Source: Manihot esculenta (taxonomy: Eukaryota; Streptophyta; Magnoliopsida; Malpighiales; Euphorbiaceae). From it: a stretch of DNA of 64,000 nucleotides. Position 1 is the stretch's first letter. Each line of letters begins with the position of its first letter. The translations under genes and the position numbers were made by a program. The notes under the pieces were generated by a model. It was not told where the DNA came from. It saw only the letters and a list, made by a program, of their open reading frames with translations, and searched no databases. Of the stretch, positions 48,845-59,518 are shown one piece after another. The DNA is taken from NCBI RefSeq assembly GCF_001659605.2, contig NC_035177.2, forward strand, positions 7,640,927 through 7,704,926, written 5' to 3'.

Positions 48845-50310
48845 ATGGGTTCCAAGGTACATGTGTGCGCAGCATATTTGGTGTTACTGTTTGCCTTTAC
48901 CAGTGGAGCTCAGCCCAATACATTTGATGTCACAAAATATGGTGCGAAGGAGGGGTCGGATATCACTAAGGTATGAAAGTAAACTCGGTTCTCGATATCG
49001 CAACGGTATTTCCTAGATTTTTGCTGTCAGGTCTTTCATTGCCGTTTTCGTTTTTAGGCTTTACTGAGTGCGTGGAAGGGGGCTTGTGGAGCAGCGGGTT
49101 CCGGCGAAGTCGTGATACCAAAAGGGAAGTACTCATTAGGCGTGGTGGATTTGCTAGGCCCTTGCAAGGGTGCCATGCATCTTCAAGTGGAAGGAACATT
49201 GGTGGCGCCAGCAAAAGCTAGCCAGCACCGCAAGAATAGATGGGTTACATTGAGATACCTGGACCGATTAACGGTATCCGGTGGTGGGGCCTTCGACGGA
49301 CAAGGAGAAATTGCTTGGCAGCGGAAGAGTTGTGGCGGCGGATGCAAGAAAGAACTTCCAGTTGTAAGAAAATCCGAACGCTACTTTACACATCAACGGT
49401 CATTCATAGGCCCGTTCATGGCAGTAATACTAACTACGTTTTCTCTACATAACTGTTCCATCAAAACTGTATCAGAACCTAAGGTTTGACTTCGTCACCA
49501 ACAGCATAGTCGAGGACGTGACTTCCATAGATAGCAAGCAGTTCCACGTCAATCTCCTCGGCAGCAGAAACCTTACCTTCCAGCGATTTTCGGTGAAAGC
49601 GTCGGGGCATAGTCCCAATACGGATGGAATTCACATTGGACGGTCGGAGGAGATCAACATTATTAATTCAAACATTATCACCGGTGATGATTGCATCTCC
49701 ATTGGCCTGGGGAGCAGGCAAGTACGAATCACAAATGTATGGTGCGGACACGGCCATGGCATTAGTATTGGAAGTTTAGGAAAGTACGAGAAGGAAGAAC
49801 CTGTGTCTAGAATTTATGTGAAGAATTACAGAATATACGACACCGACAATGGCGTGAGAATTAAGACTTGGCCCGCATTGCATAGTGGCAGTGTGTCGAA
49901 TATCCATTTCGAGGATATCGTCATGCAAAACATCAGCAATCCCATCATTAGAGATCAAATGTACTGCCTGCATAACGAATGCAATCGCAAGGTAACTTTT
50001 CAATTTTTATTTTTTCATAACAAGAAGGAGAATTTATATATATGGGTGTGTTACAATTATGCTAAAATATTGCGACTTTTTTGAGATGCCATCAAAAGTT
50101 AAAATAAGCGACGTCATCTTCATGAATATTCGAGGATCGTCAAGAACGCCTACAGCCGTTCAATTGACATGCAGCAGCAGCGTACCATGCAAGAACGTTG
50201 AACTTTCTAACGTTAACCTCCAATACACCGGATCCAAGGGTCCTGCAAAATCTATTTGTACAAATGTTAAGCCTAAGATTATAGAAAAGTTGATTCCGAG
50301 AGGATGTTAA
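48845..50310 (+). CDS. PG-D: exopolygalacturonase (GH28), the only uninterrupted copy
   Basis: A predicted secreted exopolygalacturonase that trims galacturonic acid from pectin chain ends in the cell wall; related plant enzymes are abundant in pollen. Exons 48845-48970, 49058-49363, 49476-49991 and 50086-50310 join to 390 residues. The start opens a signal peptide of about 22 residues. GH28 motifs: NTD (192-194), GDD (214-216), GHG with His238, RIK (272-274). Introns 1 and 2 are GT-AG; the intron 3 acceptor is GAG instead of CAG. Some residues differ from PG-A, PG-B and PG-E: Tyr262 for Cys, Arg303 for Ile, Leu for Pro after MYC. So function is possible but not assured. It has its own TATA box and no insertion. 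Confidence 0.9.
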
Positions 50311-51678
50311 TACACTCACTTGTTGATTCTTAATTTAAACGAAGAATGTTTATCATTTGGCTGACGCACAGTATAGTAATTTTACAAGACTATCATTACA
50401 CTTTTTAAATTTAAATGAACATAGTCAGATATGATTTCAATTTAGCTCTATCCAAAATAGAAAATCAATTTAAAAAATTTACCTATTAAACAATGTGCTT
50501 CATTTTACTTAAACAAATATAAAAGCTCACCAATTATTGAATATATCAATTTTAATTGATATTAAATACTATATAAATACTTCTTTAAGACCTCTATTTC
50601 AAAAGTTAATCAATATATAAAACTTGGAATGCAAGATGAAATAATAAAAGATATATTATTGAATGAACTTAGTAATTTAACAGTGTCAAAATTCAAAATT
50701 AAAACGCGCTGTAAATTATGTTGCGGTGTTAAAATTCAACTATATCAAAGTTCAAGATGATACTTTTTAATTGAAACGCTATAATTTGAAATTAATAAAT
50801 TTGATATAATGGAATTTATTTTCCTGTAGTCATAGGCTTAGCATTATAATTGAAAATTCATTTTCCTTTTCAATTAAAACAATGCTGTTCAAAAATATAT
50901 ATCAGGTTGTTCTAAATATTAATCCTTCGCTTTTCTAGCATAATTTATTTTCCTAATAAACCATTTACTTGTGATCAGCTATGAACTGTGCTGATTCTTT
51001 TTTCAATTCTTTATTCATTTATTCAAGAAGTATTTATTTGTTTTGGGAAAAAAGAGAAATATATATACATATATCCCGTTGTGAAGAGATGAAGTCTCAT
51101 ATTAAGATGTTCGGAGATTATTATTGTGAATTTCTTTCTTTCTTTTCCTTTTCTTTTTTTTTCTTTTTTATATTTACGTTCTATTATAAATAAATAATTA
51201 AAATCGAAGCTGAGCATATTTTCGACGCTAAAATCAAGTACACATAAAATAATACGATGCCCCTTTAGGTACCAAAGGAGAAAAGACGGAATAACGGCCT
51301 GTTAGTTCTTTTTTTCTTTTTCTCTTTTCCTCTTTTCATGTTGCGCTGTACTTGTCAAAATTTTGTCCTACATGCACGCGTGAGGAAATGAATTGCGGGT
51401 GCGGTCTCCGGGCTCGTTTCGCGTCCAATACGTCTAGAATATTGTGGGAGAACGAAGAGGTTGTTGCATAAGTTATAAGGGGTTCCAATATAAAAGAATA
51501 TGTTAGAGAGAAATGCGGAAGTTGTAGTTTTTAGTTGCAGGTTAGCGTACGTAGGCTTTTTTTTTTTTTTAAGCTCAAAAAATTTAACGCAAAACAAAAA
51601 GGAAAAACAGAAAACGGGATGTATGAAAATGCTACAGCCTGTAATAAACCTTGAGTAAATTAAACGAGCCACCTGAAA
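50311..51678. other. Intergenic spacer between PG-D and PG-E
   Basis: AT-rich noncoding DNA, collinear with the spacer after PG-C. It ends in the original PG-E promoter, now cut off from its gene by element J. No gene is seen. Confidence 0.78.
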
Positions 51679-51685
51679 TATAAAA
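51679..51685 (+). promoter_or_regulatory. Orphaned TATA box of PG-E
   Basis: TATAAAA about 92-98 bp before the original ATG at 51777-51779. That ATG is now followed after one base by the LTR of element J, so any transcript from here runs into the retrotransposon. Confidence 0.7.
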
Positions 51686-51780
51686 GGCCTTACAGAGGAG
51701 GAGAAATGCACAAACATTTAGAAATCAATATAGGCTGTAGATATCGAAAGAGAGGAAGCGCCTTGAAAAGAGAGATATGG

Positions 51781-54161
51781 TGTAACGACCCGAAAATCGG
51801 ACCGCTACCGGCGCTAGGATCCATATCGGCTTAAGGCCGCCGGGACCCGTAGCAAGCCTGACACGTAACCTGTAAACCTGCTTAATCCCATACATGATCA
51901 ACAATCATACATAAAAATTTAAAACTTTTCCTTCATACATTCTATCATACACCAAACTCAACCTGCACTTGCACTGAACATATACATAATCGTAAACTTG
52001 ACCCCTCAGTGGGATCTCATCAATGCCCCCAATGGGTGGCATAACAAGTGTTGAGTTGGCTAAACATAGTCGTTAATAAACATTTAGATCATGTATCAAA
52101 AAGGGATTACAATATACTATGGTCAAGCACACTTCTAACCACAATATCATTACATTACGTATCCAAACATCATTATACAATCTGTCATGTCCACATTCTA
52201 ACTATTACATACGTAAGACTTCATTACTCTTCTTGACTTCTCTGTCTAACCCGTACCTGCAAACCTGGGGAATTTGGGAGAGGGGTGAGCTACTAGAGCC
52301 CAGTGAGCATAATCATAAAGCATTTAAAACGCATGCTATCATGGAATGCATCACATCACAACTAATCATATCAAGGATGAACTTGTCACCATTTAGCCCT
52401 CTACATATTCCAATCATGCCAGGGGCGTAGTGCAGGCCACACCTGGTCTTTCTCTTATACATAACATAACATAACATACATAATCCATGGTGCCGGGGGC
52501 GTAGTGCAGGCCACGTCCGGTCTTTCTCTTACATAGTGCCAGGGGCGTAGTGCAGGCCACGTTTGGACTTCCATATCATATCATCATGTCATAACATATT
52601 AGGGCTAATGGATCATTCAACATTCATCCACATCAACAACATATTATGCAATGCAACATATTCGTGATTTCTAATGCAAACAACCTAAAATATCACATGG
52701 CATCCGTGATGCATGAACATGCTCAAAACTGGTTTATTTATTTAAAGCATAAGAGTTATTCCACTCACCTCTGGCTAGCTCTGACACTGACTGAAGCAGC
52801 TGACTCACTGCTGAGGTCCTCGGTTCCTCGGGTCCGAACCTACACAGGTGGACTCAAATGAGGGACCAACATACTATAACACAACTCTAAAAACATCCCC
52901 CAAAAACCCTCTAAAACTCCTCAAAACATACATGCAAAACATGCAAAGGAAGGCTGGACAGGGCACTTTCGGCGGCAGGTTCGGCGGCCGAAAGTCCCTC
53001 CAGAGCCGAAAGTCAGGCAGGTTCGGCGGCACCTTCGGCGGCCGAAACTCCCAAACAGAGACGAAACTCATGCATGTTCGGCGGCACTTTCGGCGGCCAA
53101 AACTCCCAGACAGAGGCGAAAGTCCTCTTTCGGGGACAAGCTTCGGCAGCCGAATGCTGCCTCCACAAGAGGGTTCGGCGGCCGAAAGTTCCTTCGGCTG
53201 CCGAACCTGGTTTCTCCCAGAATGGCAGAAACTCAGCTCTTCCATGCACATTTGCCTCCAAAACTTCCCACATGCATATAACTCATTCAAATCATGAAAA
53301 TATACATACATTGGCTCATAGGGGCTTCAAACTAACTTAAACCCCAACTACAACACACAAACAACAACACATTGTTCAAAAACACAACATAAACTTAAAA
53401 ACCTAACTATGAGCTAAGCATGCATTCTACCCCATAGATCTTGCATAAAACTTACTTTAAACATGAAATGAGCTTAAGATCGGCTCTTACCTCTTGAAAA
53501 TCGAGAGAGAGACGTCCTAAACTTGGAGGTGGGAGATTTTTGAGTTCTTGAACCTCAAAGCTCCAAAACTTGCTTTAAACTCGAAAATCTTCAAAACAAA
53601 GCAAAAACTTGTGAAAATCTTGAAAGATTTGAAGGAGAAACTCAAGGATTGATGAGGAACGGCAGAGAGCTCACCTTGGCCGACAATGGGGAGAAAAACT
53701 CGCCCGTTTTCGGCTAAGGGACCCTTTTATAGTGGCTGGCCAGGCCACGTTCGGGGGCCGAACGTGCCTCCACATGCATGCCATGTTCGGCGGCCGAACT
53801 TGAGGTTCGGCGGCCGAACCTGGACTTTCCTCAACCTATGCCTTCGGGGGCCTAAGGCACACCCGAAATGCCTGCATGTTCGGCGGCCGAACCTGGACTT
53901 TCCTCAACCTATGCCTTCGGGGGCCTAAGGCACACCCGAAATGCCTGCATGTTCGGCGGCCGAACTTGAGGTTCGGCGGCCGAACCTGGGTTTTCCTCCA
54001 AGGTTGTTTTTATTCAAAAACTCATTTCCTCTTTACTTAAAATCATCAAAAACATTAAAACATTTCATGAAAACATGGTTTTACCCTTCTAGAGGTCTCC
54101 GACATCCGAGATTCCACCGGACGGTAGGAATTCCGATACCGGAGTTTAGCCGGGTATTACA
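51781..54161 (-). repeat. Left LTR (3' LTR) of element J
   Basis: 2,381 bp. It contains a triple GCCAGGGGCGTAG-type repeat (52414-52572), GC-rich motifs (52970-53210 and 53750-53990), a 73-bp duplication around 53819-53964, and a minus-strand TATA box at 53724-53731. Confidence 0.93.
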
Positions 54162-54175
54162 TTCTCCCCCCCCTT
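54162..54175 (-). other. Polypurine tract of element J
   Basis: Minus-strand aaggggggggagaa next to the 3' LTR. The GAACATTCG / CGAATGTTC inverted repeat is at 54178-54199. Confidence 0.87.
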
Positions 54176-54270
54176 AAGAACATTCGTCCCCGAATGTTCC
54201 TCAACTAGCACATAGCATGGCATACACATAACATACACATAAAACACATAAAACATATAAGAAACTAACC

Positions 54271-57200
54271 TTAGAAAAGATAAGGGTATTGCTGGAGCAT
54301 GGACTCCCGTGTCTCCCAAGTGCACTCTTCCATATTGTGGTGGTTCCATAGGACTTTCACCATCGGGATTTCCTTGTTTCTCAGCTTTCTGATCTGGGTG
54401 TCTATGATCCGCACTGGCTGCTCAACATAGGTGAGATCCTCTTGGATCTCCATATCAGGCTCACTAAGAACCTTGCCCGGATCTAACAAAAATTTCCTCA
54501 ACATTGAAACATGGAAAACCGGATGGATTCTTGCCATTGAAGCAGGCAAATCTAGCTTGTACGACACATTCCCAATCTTCTGCAAGATTTTAAAGGGTCC
54601 GATGTATCGTGGGGCTAGTTTACCTTTCTTCCCAAAGCGAACCACTACTTTCATTGGAGACACCTTGAGCAATACCAGATCCCCCTCCTGAAACTCTACC
54701 TGTCTTCTGCGGACGTCTGCATAACTCTTCTGTCTGCTTGCAGCAGTCTTGATTCTCTCTCTGATTATGGGTACCACCCTGCTGGTGATCTCTACTAGCT
54801 CAGGCCCTGCCAAGGCCTTTTCTCCAACTTCCTCCCAGTAAACAGGCGACCTGCACTTCCTCCCATATAAAGCTTCATATGGAGCCATCCCGATGCTAGC
54901 ATGATGACTGTTATTGTAGGCAAACTCCACCAAAGGTAGATGCTGCCTCCAAGAACCGCCAAAGTCCAGCACACACATTCTAAGCATATCCTCGATAGTC
55001 TGGATGGTCCTTTTGGACTGTCCGTCCATCTGGGGGTGGAAGGCAGTGCTGAAATCCAACCTAGTACCCATGGCATTCTGCAGACTCCACCAAATTTTGG
55101 AGGTGAACTGGAGCCCTCTATCTGACACTATCAAAACAGGAACCCCATGCAGCCTGACGATCTCATCCACATATACCTGCGCCAATTTGTCCACAGAGTA
55201 GCCACTCCTGACAGGGATGAAGTGAGCAGATTTGGTGAGTCTGTCCACAATCACCCATATGGAGTCCAATCTGTTGGACGTCGCCGGTAACTCCACTACG
55301 AAGTCCATAGCTATATTCTCCCATTTCCATTCTGGAATAGGTAGCGGGTTAAGCATTCCAGCCAGCTTCTGATGTTCCAGCTTCACCCTCTGACACACTT
55401 CGCAGGCTGACACAAACTGTGCCATATCTTTCTTCATCGCTGGCCACCAATAAACCTTCTTCAAATCTTGATACATCTTCGTGGCTCCCGGGTGAACGCT
55501 GTATCTTGCATTATGAGCCTCCCTCATAATGTCTCCTTTTAGCCCTATGTCATCTGGTACACATAGTCTGCTCCCATAGTGGGGGATCCCCTTACTGTCA
55601 AATCTGAACTCACTGTCTTTGCCTGACTGAACAGTCCTGGCAATCTTCACTAACTCTGGGTCCTCATGCTGTTTCTGAGCCACCTGCTCCAGAAACACGG
55701 GTGCCACTCTCATCTGGGCTGCCAAAGCACCTGTACCAGACAACTCCAACTGTAGACCTTCCTCAATGAGCTTGTAAAACTCCTTCACCACTGGTCTCCT
55801 CTCTGTCGTGATGTGGGATAGACTGCCTAGTGACTTCCGGCTTAGGGCGTCTGCCACGACATTCGCCTTACCCGGATGATGCTGAATCTTGCAATCATAG
55901 TCACTCAGCAGCTCCACCCATCTCCTCTGTCTCAAATTCAAATCTCTTTGACTCAGGATGTACTGCAGGCTCTTATGATCTGTAAAGATCTCACATTTTA
56001 CCCCATAGAGGTAGTGCCTCCACATCTTGAGCGCAAAGATTACTGCTGCCATCTCAAGGTCATGTGTGGGGTAATTCAACTCATGCTTCTTTAGCTGCCT
56101 AGAAGCATAAGCAATCACCCTCTCACTCTGCATCAGTACACAACCCAGTCCCACACGGGACGCATCACAAAAGACTGTAAAGTCCTCATCACTAGATGGC
56201 AGAGCTAAAACTGGTGCTGAAGTCAACCTCTTCTTAAGCTCTTCAAAACTCTCTTCGCACTGGTCGGTCCACAGAAACTTCTGATTCTTCTTGGTTAGTC
56301 TGGTCAGAGGAGCTGCTATTTTCGAGAAGTCCTGAACGAACCTCCTGTAGTAACCTGCCAAACCCAAGAAACTCCTAATCTCCGTCACTGAAGTGGGTCT
56401 AGGCCAGTTAGCCACAGTTTCTGTCTTCTTGGGGTCCACCTCTATTCCATTTTCTGTCACGACATGCCCCAAGAATGAAATGCTCCTCAGCCAGAATTCA
56501 CACTTAGAGAACTTGGCATATAAGCCATGTTCCCTCAAGGTCTGCAAAACCAACCGCAGATGATGGGCATGCTCCTCTACATTCCTGGAATACACTAAGA
56601 TATCATCTATGAAGACAATAACGAAGTGATCCAGGTATTGGCTAAACACTCTATTCATGAGATCCATGAATGCTGTAGGGGCGTTGGTTAACCCGAACGG
56701 CATTACAAGGAACTCAAAATGCCCATATCTGGTCCTGAAAGCCGTCTTTGGCACATCCTCATCTCTGATCCTCAGCTGATGGTACCCAGATCTCAGATCT
56801 ATTTTGGAGAAGCAACCCGCTCCTGCTAGCTGGTCGAATAGATCGTCGATCCATGGCAAAGGGTACTTGTTCTTGGTAGTGACTTTGTTCAACTGCCTGT
56901 AGTCGATACAAAGTCTAAGGGATCCATCCTTCTTTCTGACAAACAAGACTGGAGCACCCCAGGGTGAGGTACTCGGTCGGATGAAGCCCTTGTCTACCAG
57001 CTCTTGCAACTATTCTTTCAATTCCTTCAACTTCGCTAGAGCCATCCTGTAGGGAGGGATAGAGATCGGTCGGGTTCCAGGCATCAATTCTATCTCAAAC
57101 TCTATCTCCCTAGCAGGTGGTAAACCTGGTAACTCGTCTGGGAAGACGTCTAGAAACTCTCTAACCACTGGCACCGAGGCGGGCTCTCTAACCTGACTGC

Positions 57201-59256
57201 TAAGCTCTCTCACATGAGCCAAATACCCCTGACATCCCCTCCTAAGCAACCTACGAGCCTGAAGAGCTGATATCAGACCTCTAGGTGTACCCCTTCTGTC
57301 TCCTCTGAAGACAACCTCAGACCCATCCTGACCTCTGAACCTGACTACCTTGTCCCTGCAGTCCAAGGTAGCACCATGGGTAGATAACAAGTCCATCCCT
57401 AGAATGACGTCAAAACCTGTCAAGTCTAGAACCACAAGGTCGGCGGACAAGCATCTTCCCTCAACAAACACAGGACTACACTGGCAGACTGACTCTGCCA
57501 CTGATGGATCACACTTGGGTCCACTGACCTAGAGAGGACACTCTAACTCAGAGATCATCAACCCTAACCTCTGGACGGCTCTCGGTGCAATAAAAGAGTG
57601 AGATGCGCCCGGGTCCATCAAGGCATACACATCTGAACAACCAATGACTAAATTACCTGCCACCACGGTATTAGATGCGTCTGCCTCCTGCTGAGTCATC
57701 GTGAAGATCCATGCTTGAGCTGATGGACCTTCACCTCTGAAACCCGCTGAAGAAGAGGCTGTCCCTCTCCCTCTGCCTCTGCCACTGGCCTGAGTCATGG
57801 ATGGAGCTGCTGGCTGCGCTACACTACCTGAAGCTGTCTGCTGGGACTGAGCCATCGAGACTGCTCTTGGACATTCTCGAGCCATATGCCCCTCCTGACC
57901 ACATCTGTAACAGGCTGTCGTCCCGAACCGACATACTCCCTTGTGTGGCTTACCACACCTTGCACAAACTGCATTATCCGCACCAGAGCTTGAGCCACTC
58001 CCTAGTCCCAGACTGGACTTAACCATGTTCCAGAACTTGTTCTTCTTAGACTTCCTGGGACCTCTGTCCCACTTCTTGCTACCTGAAGCTGCTGCACTCA
58101 TTAAAGAAGAGCCTGGGGTCTTAGAACCAGAAGGCTGTGCCACTGACTGTTTAACTGTCCCCTGAACGATGGCACTGGCCTCTATTTTCCGGGCCATATC
58201 CACTATGGCATGGAAGCTCTCCCTATCTGCTGACTGGATCAACGAGGAATATCTGGAGTGGAGTTTCATGATATACCTCCTTGACCTTTTCTGGTCTGAA
58301 TCAAGGTTTTGCCCTGCAAATGGCAACAACTCCAAAAATCTATCTGTGAACTCCTCTACACCCATCTCATCAGTCTGCCTCAACTGCTCAAACTCTATCA
58401 TCTTCAGCTCCCTTGAACTATCTGGGAAAGCCCATCCTGCAAACTCGTTTGCAAACTCCTCCCAAGACATGCTATCCACTTTCGGGTTCACATAATTCTT
58501 GAACCACTCTCGTGCCTTCTTGCACTTAAGTGTGAACCCAGCCATCTGAATGGCTCTACTATCATCAGCCCCAATCTCATCTGTGATCACCTTGACCCTC
58601 TCAAGATACACAAACGGGTCATCCCCTTTTTCATACTGGGGAGCACCCAACTTCATGTAGTCAGTCATCTTGACCTTGCTCCCACTGGCTGAGCTAGGTC
58701 TAGAAGGTTGAGTAACTGGGGCTGCTGGTTCAGCTGGAGGAGGAGGAGGTGCAGCATCCCCCGGGGTAGGGTTTGCTGGATTTGGATAGTAAGGTGGGGA
58801 TGGATACATTGGGTACTGTGAATATGGTGGATAATAAGGTGGGTATGGCATCTGTGTGGGATAAGGGCTAAAGTTGTGGTAGTCCAATGTGCCTCCCATC
58901 GAATACCCAGGGTTTTGTGAGAAGGGTGGGTAGTAAGGTGGCTGAACAAATCCCGAGGCCTGAGTGCCTCCTTGGGATTCTCCCATTCCCTCTTCTGACA
59001 TGCTAACTCCCAAACTGCCATCCCTCCTCTGCTCTACATCCATATCATCCCCCATGTCCTCTGACGCTCCTCCCTGAACTGTTCCTCTGACTGATCTGCT
59101 TCTACCCAGATCCAAAGACCTTCTAGGGTCTCTTACTGCTCTTTCTCTGTTAGACCTACTAGACATTGCCCTAGGCAATGCTGGAGGACGGGCGCTCTTG
59201 CCCTCATCCTCAGGCGGTACTCCAGTCAATCTTGCTGATCGACGAGTTCCTCTCAT
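54271..59256 (-). pseudogene. Gag-Pol polyprotein of element J (two stops)
   Basis: It starts MRGTRRSARL at 59256 and ends YPYLF at 54271-54273. Gag has a Pro/Tyr-rich stretch at about 58770-58940, then the CCHC knuckle CYRCGQEGHMAREC, protease DPGASHSF, reverse transcriptase FIDD, RNase H FCDAS, integrase HHCC with D, D and E residues, and the chromodomain-like tail. Two stops interrupt it: 57529-57531 after ECPL (Trp in relatives) and 57010-57012 just before the reverse transcriptase (Gln in relatives). From 57009 to the end the frame is open for 912 residues. With F it is the best-preserved coding region of the family here. Confidence 0.93.
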
Positions 59257-59503
59257 CCTGTTTTCTAAAAAATAGTACACATCACATAAACATTAGCATC
59301 ATATGGTTCATGTGGGCACACATGAACCCGCATCACACATCATAGCATATTGTTAATGCACACGCATATAATCATGGCATTTCACATCATCATACAAGAC
59401 AGGACTCCACATCCTATCCTAGTGGACATGATCTTCCTATTGTGCTTGACCTTCTATAACATCTATGAGCCCGACACTCTAGGTCCGACCATATGAACCT
59501 AGG

Positions 59504-59515
59504 GCTCTGATACCA
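59504..59515 (-). other. Primer binding site of element J
   Basis: TGGTATCAGAGC on the minus strand, three bases inside the 5' LTR at 59519. Initiator tRNA-Met type. Confidence 0.93.
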
Positions 59516-59518
59516 TTC

